DNA of 64,000 nt, taken from contig OZ024808.1 in the NCBI GenBank assembly GCA_964017045.1, positions 9,541,784 through 9,605,783 of the forward strand. The letters are read 5' to 3'. Numbering within the stretch: position 1 is the first letter of the stretch; every line of letters starts with the position of its first letter. Shown here piece after piece: positions 43,958-57,100 of this stretch. Both the position numbers and the translations under genes were made by a program. Origin of the DNA: Omphiscola glabra. Taxonomy: Eukaryota; Mollusca; Gastropoda; Lymnaeidae. The notes under the pieces were generated by a model. It made no database searches, was not told where the DNA came from, and saw only the letters and a program-made list of their open reading frames with translations.

Positions 43958-44183
43958 GCAAAAAAGGTTAGTGAGATTAGTGAAACTGACGTATAGATTC
44001 CAAGATATCATCAATGTTTGGTTCAGAATTGCTGCATCCAATCAAAAGATTTTGGTTTTGTCAAGTTACTTAAGTAGATGAGAAGACCACGCACTGCTGT
44101 CGCCAATGTTTGGCGAGTTATATATATATAAAAGTAACTAATAAAAAATCATGTATCTATTGACTTTAGAACCTGACCCATTC

Positions 44184-44425
44184 AGTGAAAGCGTGGATTG
44201 TGCTGTTCTTGTCATGGGGCCATGCATAAAGCGGGGATTGTGCTGTTCTTGTCATGGGGCCATGCATAAAGCGGGGATTGTGCTGTTCTTGTCACGGGGC
44301 CATGCATAAAGCGTGGATTGTGTTGTTCTTGTCACGGGGCCATGCATAAAGCGGGGATTGTGCTGTTCTTGTCACGGGGCCATGCATAAAGCGTGGATTG
44401 TGCTGTTCTTGGTACGGGGCCCTGT
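44184..44425. repeat. 40-bp array, six units
   Basis: GCATAAAGCGGGGATTGTGC and TGTTCTTGTCACGGGGCCAT, nearly uniform. Confidence 0.93.
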
Positions 44426-44468
44426 ATTGCACTAGGAATAATCGAGACACAGTCCAAAGATATCTTAG

Positions 44469-44656
44469 CAGAGGCGTAGCTGGGGGGGAGCAGAGGGGGA
44501 CATACGTCCGTGGGCGCAAAATAGTTAGGGGCGCCAAAGTGTGATTTGATATTGTTTTATTGATGGAAATAAAGGGCTTGAGAGTTGAAAAAAGAAAAGG
44601 AGGCTCTTTAAAATGAATCTGGTCCGCGGTCGCCAAAAACTCTAGCTACGCCTCTG
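44469..44656. mobile_element. hAT-type element with CAGAGGCGTAG terminus
   Basis: 188 bp from CAGAGGCGTAGCTGGGG to CTCTAGCTACGCCTCTG with perfect duplication TATCTTAG (44461-44468 and 44657-44664). Same terminus type as the element at 41639. Confidence 0.88.
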
Positions 44657-44890
44657 TATCTTAGACGTAGTTCTTGTAACGAACAAGATCTTTTGGGAGA
44701 CACCTTTTGGTTTTTGTGGCTCATGCATTTTACCTACATGACGGTCGACACCCCTTGCATCACCAGTTTCCAAAACCAAGCCACGAGATATCCTTTACAA
44801 TTACAGACCCAGCAGCGATATACATTTCCAATTGAATCCATTTTGTTTCCCGCAACTCAACACTGGAATACGCAGATCAGATATCAGATA

Positions 44891-45035
44891 CGTTAGTGCC
44901 GTCAGCCGTTAGCTTTGAATATCCATCCAGGACATAGCTACACGCAGGGGCGTGGTTTGGTTTAGTGCCGTCAGCCGTTAGCTTTGAATGTCCACCCAGG
45001 ACAAAGCGACACGCAGTGGCGTGGTTTGGTTTAGC
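44891..45035. repeat. about 70-bp direct duplication
   Basis: TAGTGCCGTCAGCCGTTAGC through CGTGGTTTGGTTTAG twice. The ends (CAGGGGCGTGG, CAGTGGCGTGG) resemble hAT termini, so part of a further element may be involved. Confidence 0.8.
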
Positions 45036-45274
45036 GCAGCCCTGGGCGGGCCAAGAATTTTGCCGCCCCCTTGCCCGCAAAAATAACCAACAAAAAAAAC
45101 CACAACGATGCAGTTGTTCGATAATGCCGGGCAGCTACCACGGGCGCCATGTGCTAAGGGCGCCTTTAGTGATCTTCCAAAATAGGAAAAAGCATTGCAT
45201 GGGGGCGCCATGGAAGGAAAATAGAGAGTTCAATAAAAAAAAAGATTAGCTGATCTAAAGCCTAGAAAAAATAT

Positions 45275-45415
45275 GCTATCGGTAGGCTCATTGTACACAC
45301 TGCCCGTGGTAGGCTCATTGCACACTGCCCGTGGTAGGCTCATTGTACACACTGCCCGTGGTAGGCTCGTTGTACACACTGCCCGTGGTAGGCTCATTGT
45401 ACACACTGTCAAACA
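45275..45415. repeat. 27-bp array, five units
   Basis: GGTAGGCTCATTGTACACAC with TGCCCGT. Confidence 0.88.
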
Positions 45416-46129
45416 ATTTTATTATTACTTTAAAGGGGCGCCAAAGTGAAGCTTGCCCAGGGTGCCATCTACCGTAGGGCTGGTCCTGGGTGACGGGGGA
45501 GTTCCGAGATTTGTGACATATTGTGTCAGGGCACACCCAGACATAAATAAATATCCCAAATAAATATTTCTGTCATCCCCCACGGGGTCCCAATCCATAT
45601 GACAGTGACCTCCACGAAAGGTGACACCATAGAAACGAGGCCGTAAACAAAGCGTCCCACGTGATGGCTGGCGGAAATGCAACGACTTACCCAAAGCAGC
45701 ACAGATTAAAAACAAACATGTGAGTCACGTGACTGACCTCGAAAGAGGCGGAAAAAAGGGGGGGGGGGTCGAATATCTGATGTTGTGCCAGGTTAGAGAT
45801 ACACGGTCAGAGGCTCTCACAAGTTTGGAGCGTTGTGCCATTCAAATAAACTAATTCATCTCAAGGGCCCATTCATAAATGACGCCCCGTTGTTTTTGCC
45901 GATTTTGACACCACCCCCAACCTCATCCATTGTCACAAATTCCTGACGCCCCCCCCCCCTTTCCTAGATGCGTCTTGTCAATTATGGATGAACCCCCCCC
46001 CCCCCTCTAATCAGTCGTTGAGATTTTGTTTTAGGGGCGGGGAGATGAGGGTAGGAATATGAACGTCCGCAGTCCATGTGTTAGACGTCACGTCTACCAA
46101 AGCAAGCTGCACAAATCGTTAAAGCCCGT
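45416..46129. other. no gene seen
   Basis: Contains poly-G at 45757 and poly-C runs near 45950 and 45992; no supported ORF. Confidence 0.5.
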
Positions 46130-46497
46130 TAACATATTGTATCACTAGTGGTACATGTGCACCAACATATTGTTATACTAGTGGCACAGGTGCACCAATT
46201 TATGGTACCACTAGTGGCACAGGTGCACCGACATAGTGTACCAATAGTGTCACAGGTGCACCAACATATCGTACCACTAGTGGCACAGGTGCAACAACAT
46301 ATTGTACCACTAGTGTCACAGGTGCACCAACCAATTGTACCACTAGTAGCACAGGTACACCAACAAATTGTACCACTTGTGTCACATATACAACAACATA
46401 TTGTAACACAAGTGGCACAGGTGCACCGACATAGTGTACCACTGGTGTCACAGTTACATCAACATAGTGTAACACAGGCGGCACACAGGTGCGCCAG
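46130..46497. repeat. 33-bp array A (CACTAGTGGCACAGGTGCAC)
   Basis: About 11 units with CAACATATTGTAC. As 33 is divisible by 3, 11-residue-periodic ORFs appear on both strands; they are not taken as genes. Confidence 0.92.
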
Positions 46498-46668
46498 ATT
46501 GAGGTGAGATTTGCTTCCAGGCGTATCCGGAAATGTGTTTAAACGAAATTTCGTCAACGGAAAATTACATGCATACATACATACATACAACTACATTAAC
46601 AGCAACTATATTTACAACAATATCTAAAAGTAAACATACAAATAAAACTACATCTACAAATGCACGTG

Positions 46669-46674
<6 letters not shown>

Positions 46675-46735
<61 letters not shown>
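46675..46735. repeat. (CA)n microsatellite
   Basis: About 29 CA units. Confidence 0.97.
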
Positions 46736-46736
<1 letters not shown>

Positions 46737-47179
46737 ACACTACACATCGAGCAGGACAAGCATTTAAAAATTATTTTAAGGGAAATAATTCATGTTAAAC
46801 TTGAGTGAGCTTAGTATTTATTTCCCTTTTTAAAACCTACATTCTATTTATTTTATTATTTTCTCATTTGTACACTTTTTTTGTGTGTGTTAATTTTAAA
46901 GATTTAAAAAATACATTATATACAAAACATATTCATTGTTAAAAAATTTCTCTTATATAAAATGTTTGTGTTTTAATAATTTTTTTGTAAGTACTTCTAA
47001 TATGCAAAATTTTTTTACCGTCTGGTGCGTATTCGAATTAATTAGAAGGTTTTTCGAAGTGTGAGCAGACCACACGCAGCTCTCCGTGTGGGAAGCATGG
47101 ATTTTCCAAATCTAGTCCCCAAACTTATAGCGATTGATCCCCCCACCCCCCGCAATAGCTATGTTTGAAATTATATTTA

Positions 47180-50100
47180 TATGACTCATTTATTACATAT
47201 AAAAAAATTTGAGGGCCAAAAGGAATATTGTGAAATATTTGTACTGATTCAGAAACCTATAAGTCACATATACAAAATGAAATGTCACAGTTTATATTTA
47301 ATTAAATTCCACCCACCTATGCAAAAGCTCTGTTTGACATTGTATTTAAATAGCTCATATAAGAAAAAAAAATTAAGGCCCCCGGCCCAAAGCGGAATAT
47401 TGTAAAATGGTTATACTTATTAGAAACCTAATTCTGGCCTGCACACAACAACTCACTGAAGGTTTATCGCATTCAGATGAATGGTATAGGAACGCATACG
47501 GAAATTATATTTAAATAGCTCATATTAGAAAAAAAACTACTATAGGGCCCCCGGTCCAAAACTGATTATTTTTTTGTAAAATGAATGGGTTTTGATATCC
47601 ATGTGTATACTTTTGTAAATGTACTTACGTTTTGTTAACGTCATTGATTTTCTTAATTGGTAAAATGAGAATATAGCATCTATTTTTCACAACTGTAATA
47701 TCATTGGATTGAAAGAAATTGTCATCCACGTTGTAGGCACCCTATTTCCTAACCCCCATATATATGTACCTAAGAAGGCAAATTATTTGTCAAATTCATT
47801 CTGAGACGTATAGTGTGCTGCCTTGCGCAAATGAAACGATCGTATTACATCTTTCCCCTCCCCGAAACATAGTTTTAAAGAAATTAAAAAAATCATCCAC
47901 GGGACTGTAATCCCCTTACTTACGCAAAAACAATATTTTGTATTTCAAATGATTTGTTCTTATTTGGATGAGTGATAAGTGAATTAATGGATGTTATTTG
48001 GATATGTTCTGGTTCTGGTTCTGGTTCGGTACGTTGCTGCATCCATATACTGGCATATGTGCAACGGTTGGGGAAGCGATGTCGCCAATCTAACGGCTCC
48101 TAGCAGATGCCAGGGCGGCCTTGAAGCTTTCGATCGTTGTCGAGTTCACGGCGGTATTGTCCAGGTTGTTCCAAGCAATTATGGTGCGTGGAAAGAAGGA
48201 CTGCTTATGTTGCACTGTATTACTCCGAGGCACAGTGAAGCATTTGTTATTGTTTCGGGTGTAATTTCTCATGGGGTTGTCAGATGTTAAGTCAGTGTTA
48301 AGTGACTGTTTGGCTCTAATTAATCGGCCTGGCTTCTGTGGGGTAAGATAATTGTTTGCTGGGATGGCCGGAATTAGCCCCATGGCTATTTTATATAAGT
48401 TCTTGTAGGCATTTTAGTATTAAAAAGTATATTTCAAGAATAGGGTTTTTACTAATTTATAAATTTCATAAATGTATATTTTTGGAAAGAATAAAAGTAT
48501 AAACTTATTAAATGTTAAAAATAAAAAGATAAAGCTGTATCTCATTTTATAAAGTTGTAGCAATTTAAAAAGCAATCTATTATATTTATTAATTTTTACT
48601 TTTAGGAAGGGGAAAATACATTATCAATTTTATTAAAAGCGCGGTTATTAAATCAGAGAACTTTTTGCATTGAATAAATAGGCAATTTGCGCTCTGGCGT
48701 CTTTGCGTTATTCATTAGAACAAATTAGTTTTAATTTTATTACCTCAAAATTATGAACGTACTAAAAAAGGCACTAAAAACAACAAATGTTTTGGTTTTC
48801 CCGATAAATGAGATTTCAGTGCCTAATTTCTTTGATCATAATTTTTTTATTAATTTTTTTTCCATAACTTTCGAACACGACATATAAAATCCTTAAAATA
48901 GTTCCTTCGTTGTTACTCTAAATTTATTTGTAATTTATATCATTAATACTTAAAATTTTATAAAAATTAAAGCGGATATATAATATTTTTTGCGCATTAA
49001 CATTTATTCGATTTCCGTAAAATAATAGAAAATAAATATGATTGTATTTTTACAAATGCGAACGTTTTTAAATCGTATCGGTTCTTTGAAGTTACGGTTA
49101 GCATAGATCCTTCTTATATAATAGATATATTACTACATAATTGCTATTCAAAATCACAACACGTTTCTAAGTTATGTCCGATTCTAAAATACGTCACAAA
49201 ATTCAAGCTTTTTCATAAAAACAACAAAAATACTCTCTACACTAAACAGGCAAAAACGTGTTTTCTCTGCTCATCCTACAAATTGCTGCCCGTTTAAATT
49301 TCTTTAAGGGCGGTTGTGTTGATAGCTCTGTTTGAAATTATTTTGATAAAGTTTATTTAAGAAAACAAAGGGAATGTAAGGCCCCCGGTCCAAACGATAT
49401 ATTGTAAAATGGTTGCATTAATTCAGAAACCTACTTATTATGTAACACAGAAACTGAAATGTCGTTATTTGTATTTGATTCAATTTCATCCACCAATGAA
49501 ATAGCTCTGTTTGAAATTATATTTTTATAGTTCAATTAAGAAAAAATGGAATTTGGGGCCCCCGACCCCAAACGGAATATTGTGAAATGGTTGTAATAAA
49601 TTAGAAACCTTTGAGGGCATGCGCACAACAACTCACCAACTTCTTATCGTTATGGGATTAATGCTGAAGGGACGCAAACGGAAATTATATTTTTATAGCA
49701 CCAATGCACTGATACCCATCCAAAAACGGAATATTGAACAACGGTGGAACTAATCTAGAACCTACTTACTATGTAACATACAAACTAAAATATCACTCTT
49801 TGTATTTGATTAAAGTCAATCCACCTATGGAATAGCTATGTATGAAATTATAGTTATAAAGCTCTTATCAGAAAAAAAAATGGCCCAAACGGAATATTGT
49901 AAAATGTATTTCTAATTTAGAAACATTTGCAGGTGTGCGCATATCAATTCACCAAAGTTTTATCGCAATCGGATGAATGGTATAGGAATGCATACGATAA
50001 TTATAAAGACAATAAAAGGGTGGCAAACGCATGTAGGGCCCCGGCCACAAATGGAATATTGTAGAATTGTTGTATTACTTCAGAAACTTCTTATTATGTC

Positions 50101-50520
50101 ACAAAAACAGTTTAATGTTGCTATTTGTATATTATTAAAAATCTATCCATTCATGCATTAGCTCTGTTTGAAATTATATTTGTATAGATCATATAGGAAA
50201 AATAGAACATAGGGCCCGTGGCTCAAATCGGAATATTTTTAAACGGTTGTAATAATTCAAAAACCTTTGTGGGCGTGCGCAAAACATCTTATTAAAGTTT
50301 TATTGCATTCGAATAAATGGTGTAGGAGCTCATACGGAAATTATTTTTACAAAGCTCATATAAGATAAAAAACGAATTTAGGGTTAAAGGACGAAAACGA
50401 AATATTTTAAACGTGTTGTAATGATACAGTTAAATGCCCGGGTAGGTGGCTAACAACTAACCAAAGTTTTGCAGCAATCGCATGAATGGTATAGGAGCGC
50501 ATACGAGACATACATACATA
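47180..50520. repeat. AT-rich block with diverged long-period repeats
   Basis: Recurring words include TAGCTCTGTTTGAAATTAT, GGCCCCCGGTCCAAA, CGGAATATTGTAAAATGGTT, CAGAAACCTA and ATGAATGGTATAGGA, seen at 47180-47580 and again at 49310-50510, spaced about 150-190 bp in alternating order. An unrelated LINE end lies between. No coding sequence. Confidence 0.65.
48050..48420 (-). mobile_element. LINE 3' end of a different family
   Basis: On the - strand, RLIRAKQSLNTDLTSDNP, YTRNNNKCFTVPRSNT, KQSFFPRTIIAWNNL and FKAALA, ending in TAG at 48090. This is the well-known C-terminus of a reverse transcriptase polyprotein type common in aquatic invertebrates. 5'-truncated. Confidence 0.85.
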
Positions 50521-50639
50521 TAGACATTTTTATATTTATAGATTATACAAATAGAAGAGCAAAATGCGAAAGACCAGCTGCACAAAGATCAGATGTGCAA
50601 TTCTTCTACTAGCTCTCAATTGACGAAATGCTACCAAGG

Positions 50640-51105
50640 ACCAAGGTGCACCAACATATTGTACTACTAGTGGCACAGTTTTACTGACACATTGTACCAA
50701 TGGTGTCACAGGTTCATCGACATATTGTACCGCTAGTGGCACACGGGCATCAATATATTGTACTACTAGTGGCACAGCGTGCACCAACATATTGTACCAC
50801 TAGTGTCACAGGTACACACATATTGTACCCCTAGTGTCACAGGTACACAGACATATTGCAACAATGGTGTCACAGGTGCATCGACCTATTGTACCGCTAG
50901 TGGCACACGTGCATCAACATATTGTACCACTAGTGGCACAGGTACACCAACATATTGTACCTCTAGTGGCACAGGGGGCACCAACATATTGTACCACTAG
51001 TGTCACAGGTACATCGACATATTGCAGCTCTAGTAGCACAGGGGGCACCAACATATTGTACCACTAGTGTCACAGGTACATCGACATATTGTACCACTAT
51101 GTTTA
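50640..51105. repeat. 33-bp array B, same unit as array A
   Basis: About 14 units sharing ACATATTGTACCACTAGTGT and CACAGGTACA with the array at 46130. Several units carry GCAAC or GGGG variants. Confidence 0.92.
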
Positions 51106-51189
51106 CGGACACCCCCCACCCCGGGAAGAGGGCAAAGAATATTCAAAAATACAATAAAGAAGCGACTCGGTTGAAAATGTAATTTATGT

Positions 51190-54100
51190 AACTGTAGTCG
51201 TAGCTCTGGATGTAGTTGTGCTTGTTTTTGGTAGTTGTATTGACATTTAACCTATATTTATAGTTGTAGTTAATCTATTTTTAGATGTAGTTGTAGTTGC
51301 AGCTGTAGCATTTGACATAGCTTTACCTGAAGCTTTGGTTTTTGTTTAAGTTGTAGATGTAGTTTTAGATGTAGTCTTAGATGTAGTTTTAGATGTAGCT
51401 GATGTAGTTGCAGTTGTAGATGGAGTTTTAGATGTAGTTTTATATGTAGCTGATGTAGATGTAGTTGTAGATGTAGATTTAGATGTAGCTGATGTAGTTG
51501 CAGTTATAGATATAGTTTTAGATGTAGTCTTAGATGTAGTTTTAGATGTAGCTGATGTAGTTGCAGTTGTAGATGTAGTTTTGTAGTAGTTGTAGATGTA
51601 GTTGTAGATATAGATGTAGTTTTAGATGTAGCTGATGTAGTTGCAGTTGTAGATGTAGTTTTATATGTAGTTGTAGATGTAGTTTTAGATGTAGTTTTAG
51701 ATGTAGCTAATGTAGTTGCAGGTGTAGATTTAGTTTAAGATGTAGCTGATGTAGTTGCAGTTGTAGATGTAGTTTTATAGGTAGTTGTAGATGTAGTTGT
51801 AGATGTAGATGTAGATGAAGTTTTAGATATAGTTGATGTAGTTGCAGTTGTAGATGTAGTTTTAGATGTAGTTGTAGATGTAGTTGCAAATGTAGTTTTA
51901 GATGTAGCTTATGTATTTGCAGTTGTAGATATAATTTTAGATGTAGTTGTAGATGTAGTTTTAGATGTAGTTTTAGATGTAGCTGATGTAGTTGCAGTTG
52001 TAGATGTAGTTGTAGATGGAGATGTAATTTTAGATGTAGTTGTAGATGTAGTTTTAGATGCAGATTTAGATGTAGTTTTAGATGTAGCTGATGCAGTTGC
52101 AATTGTAGATGTAGTTTTAGATGTAGTTGTAGATTTAGATTTAGATGTAGTTTTAGATGTAGATTATGTAGTCGCAGTTGTAGATGTAGTTTTAGATGTA
52201 GCTGATGCAGTTGCAGTTGTAGATGTAGTTTTAGATGTAGTTGTAGATGTACATTTAGATGTAGTTTTAGATGTAGATTATGTAGTCGCAGTTGTAGATT
52301 TAATTTTAGATGTAGCTTATGTATTTGCAGTTGTAGATATAGTTTTAGATGTAGTTGTAGATGTAGTTTTAGATGTAGTTTTAATGTAGCTGATGTAGTT
52401 GCAGTTGTAGATGTAGTTTTCTATGCAGTTGTAAATGTAGTTGTAGATGGAGATGTAATTTTAGATGTAGCTGTAGATGAAGTTTTAGATGTAGATTTAG
52501 ATGTAGTTTTAGATGTAGATGATGTAGTCGCAGTTGTAGATGTAGTTTTAGATGTAGTTGTAGATTTATTTGTAGATGTAGTTTTAGATGTAGCTGATGT
52601 AGTTGCAGTTGTAGATGTAGTTTTAGATGTAGTTTTAGATGTAGCTGATGTAGTCGCAGTTGTAGATGTAGTTTTAGATGTAGTTGTAGATGTATTTGTA
52701 GATGTAGTTTTAGATGTAGCTGATGTAGTCGCAGTTGTAGATGTAGTTTTAGATGTACTTGTAGATGTATTTGTAGATGTAGTTTTAGATGTAGCTGATG
52801 TAGTTGCAGTTGTAGATGTAGTTTTATAGCAGTTGTAGATAAATTTGTAGATGTAGATGTAGTTTTAGATGTAGTTGTAGATGTAGATATAGATGTAGTT
52901 TTAGATGTAGCTAATGTAGTTGTAGTTGTAGATGTAGTTTTAGATGTAGTTGTAGATGTATTTGTAGATGTAGTTTTAGATGTAGCTGATTTAGTTGCAG
53001 TTGTAGATGTAGTTTTATAGGTAGTTGTAGATGTAGTTGTAGATGTAGATGTAGTTTTAGATGTAGTTGATGTAGTTGCAGTTTTAGATGTAGTTTTAGA
53101 TGTAGTTGTAGATGTAGATTTAGATGTAGTTTTGGATGTAGCTGATTTAGTTGCAGTTGTAGATGTAGTTTTCTATGCAGTTGTAGATGTAGTTGTAGAT
53201 GGAGATGTAATTTTACATGTAGTTGTAGATGAAGTTTTATATGTAGATTTAGATGTAGTTTTAGATGTAGCTGATGCAGTTGCAGTTTTAGATGTAGTTT
53301 TAGATGTAGTTGTAGATGTAGATTTAGATGTAGTTTTAGATGTAGATGATGTAGTCGCAGTTGTAGATGTTTTTTTAGATGTAGTTGTAGATTTATTTGT
53401 AGATGTAGTTTTAGATGTAGCTGATGTAGTTGCAGTTGTAGAGGTAGTTTTATATGTAGTTGTAGATGTAGATGTAGTTATAGATGTAGCTGATGTAGTT
53501 GCAGTTGTTGATGTAGTTTTAGATGTAGTATTAGATGTAGTTTTAGATGTAGTTTTAGGTGTAGCTGATGTAGTTACAGTTTTAGATGTAGTTTTAGATG
53601 TAGTTGTAGATGTATTTGTAGATGTAGTTTTAGATGTAGCTGATGTAGTTGCAGTTGTAGATGTAGTTTTAGATGTAGTTGTAGATGTATTTGTAGATGT
53701 AGTTTTAGATGTAGCTGATGTAGTTGCAGTTGTATATGTAGTTTTATATGTAGTTGTAGATGTAGTTTTAGATGTAGTTTTTATGTAGCTGATGTAGTTG
53801 CAGTTGTAGATGTAGTTTTCTATGCAGTTGTAAATGTAGTTGTAGATGGAGATGTAATTTTAGATGTAGCTGTAGATGAAGTTTTAGATGTAGATTTAGA
53901 TGTAGTTTTAGATGTAGATGATGTAGTCGCAGTTGTAGATGTAGTTTTAGATGTAGTTGTAGATTTATTTGTAGATGTAGTTTTAGATGTAGCTGATGTA
54001 GTTGCAGTTGTAGATGTAGTTTTAGATGTAGTTTTAGATGTAGCTGATGTAGTCGCAGTTGTAGATGTAGTTTTAGATGTAGTTGTAGATGTATTTGTAG

Positions 54101-57100
54101 ATGTAGTTTTAGATGTAGCTGATGTAGTCGCAGTTGTAGATGTAGTTTTAGATGTACTTGTAGATGTAATTGTAGATGTAGTTTTAGATGTAGCTGATGT
54201 AGTTGCAGTTGTAGATGTAGTTTTATAGCAGTTGTAGATAAATTTGTAGATGTAGATGTAGTTTTAGATGTAGTTGTAGATGTAGATATAGATGTAGTTT
54301 TAGATGTAGCTAATGTAGTTGTAGTTGTAGATGTAGTTTTAGATGTAGTTGTAGATGTATTTGTAGATGTAGTTTTAGATGTAGCTGATTTAGTTGCAGT
54401 TGTAGATGTAGTTTTATAGGTAGTTGTAGATGTAGTTGTAGATGTAGATGTAGTTTTAGATGTAGTTGATGTAGTTGCAGTTGTAGATGTAGTTTTAGAT
54501 GTAGTTGTAGATGTAGTTATAAATGTAGTTTTAGATGTAGCTTACGTATTTACAATTGTAGATGTAGTTGTAGATGTAGTTTTAGATGTCGCTGATGTAG
54601 TTGCAGTTGAAGAAGCAGTTTTAGATGTAGTTGTAGATGTAGTTGTAGATGTAGTTGTAGATGTAGTTTTAGATGTAGCTGATGTAGTTGTAGTTGTAGA
54701 TGTAGTTTTATAGGTAGTTGTAGATATAGTTGTAGATGTAGTTTTAGATGTAGTTTTATTGTAGTTGTAGATCTAGTTTTAGATGTAGTTTTAGATGTAG
54801 CTGATGTAGTTGCAGTTTTAGATGTAGTTTTAGATGTAGTTGTAGATGTATTTGTAGATGTAGTTTTAGATGTAGCTGATTTAGTTGCAGTTGTAGATGT
54901 AGTTTTATAGGTAGTTGTAGATGTAGTTGTAGATGTAGATGTAGTTTTAGATGTAGTTGATGTAGTTGCAGTTTTAGATGTAGTTTTAGATGTAGTTGTA
55001 GATGTAGATTTAGATGTAGTTTTGGATGTAGCTGATTTAGTTGCAGTTGTAGATGTAGTTTTCTATGCAGTTGTAGATGTAGTTGTAGATGGAGATGTAA
55101 TTTTACATGTAGTTGTAGATGAAGTTTTATATGTAGATTTAGATGTAGTTTTAGATGTAGCTGATGCAGTTGCAGTTTTAGATGTAGTTTTAGATGTAGT
55201 TGTAGATGTAGATTTAGATGTAGTTTTAGATGTAGATGATGTAGTCGCAGTTGTAGATGTTTTTTTAGATGTAGTTGTAGATTTATTTGTAGATGTAGTT
55301 TTAGATGTAGCTGATGTAGTTGCAGTTGTAGAGGTAGTTTTATATGTAGTTGTAGATGTAGATGTAGTTATAGATGTAGCTGATGTAGTTGCAGTTGTTG
55401 ATGTAGTTTTAGATGTAGTATTAGATGTAGTTTTAGATGTAGTTTTAGGTGTAGCTGATGTAGTTACAGTTTTAGATGTAGTTTTAGATGTAGTTGTAGA
55501 TGTATTTGTAGATGTAGTTTTAGATGTAGCTGATGTAGTTGCAGTTGTAGATGTAGTTTTAGATGTAGTTGTAGATGTATTTGTAGATGTAGTTTTAGAT
55601 GTAGCTGATGTAGTTGCAGTTGTATATGTAGTTTTATATGTAGTTGTAGATGTAGTTTTAGATGTAGTTTTTATGTAGCTGATGTAGTTGCAGTTGTAGA
55701 TGTAGTTTTCTATGCAGTTGTAAATGTAGTTGTAGATGGAGATGTAATTTTAGATGTAGCTGTAGATGAAGTTTTAGATGTAGATTTAGATGTAGTTTTA
55801 GATGTAGATGATGTAGTCGCAGTTGTAGATGTAGTTTTAGATGTAGTTGTAGATTTATTTGTAGATGTAGTTTTAGATGTAGCTGATGTAGTTGCAGTTG
55901 TAGATGTAGTTTTAGATGTAGTTTTAGATGTAGCTGATGTAGTCGCAGTTGTAGATGTAGTTTTAGATGTAGTTGTAGATGTATTTGTAGATGTAGTTTT
56001 AGATGTAGCTGATGTAGTCGCAGTTGTAGATGTAGTTTTAGATGTACTTGTAGATGTAATTGTAGATGTAGTTTTAGATGTAGCTGATGTAGTTGCAGTT
56101 GTAGATGTAGTTTTATAGCAGTTGTAGATAAATTTGTAGATGTAGATGTAGTTTTAGATGTAGTTGTAGATGTAGATATAGATGTAGTTTTAGATGTAGC
56201 TAATGTAGTTGTAGTTGTAGATGTAGTTTTAGATGTAGTTGTAGATGTATTTGTAGATGTAGTTTTAGATGTAGCTGATTTAGTTGCAGTTGTAGATGTA
56301 GTTTTATAGGTAGTTGTAGATGTAGTTGTAGATGTAGATGTAGTTTTAGATGTAGTTGATGTAGTTGCAGTTGTAGATGTAGTTTTAGATGTAGTTGTAG
56401 ATGTAGTTATAAATGTAGTTTTAGATGTAGCTTACGTATTTACAATTGTAGATGTAGTTGTAGATGTAGTTTTAGATGTCGCTGATGTAGTTGCAGTTGA
56501 AGAAGCAGTTTTAGATGTAGTTGTAGATGTAGTTGTAGATGTAGTTGTAGATGTAGTTTTAGATGTAGCTGATGTAGTTGTAGTTGTAGATGTAGTTTTA
56601 TAGGTAGTTGTAGATATAGTTGTAGATGTAGTTTTAGATGTAGTTTTATTGTAGTTGTAGATCTAGTTTTAGATGTAGTTTTAGATGTAGCTGATGTAGT
56701 TGCAGTTTTAGATGTAGTTTTAGATGTAGTTGTAGATGTAGATTTAGATGTAGTTTTGGATGTAGCTGATTTAGTTGCAGTTGTAGATGTAGTTTTCTAT
56801 GCAGTTGTAGATGTAGTTGTAGATGGAGATGTAATTTTACATGTAGTTGTAGATGAAGTTTTATATGTAGATTTAGATGTAGTTTTAGATGTAGCTGATG
56901 CAGTTGCAGTTTTAGATGTAGTTTTAGATGTAGTTGTAGATGTAGATTTAGATGTAGTTTTAGATGTAGATGATGTAGTCGCAGTTGTAAATGTTTTTTT
57001 AGATGTAGTTGTAGATTTATTTGTAGATGTAGTTTTAGATGTAGCTGATGTAGTTGCAGTTGTAGAGGTAGTTTTATATGTAGTTGTAGATGTAGATGTA

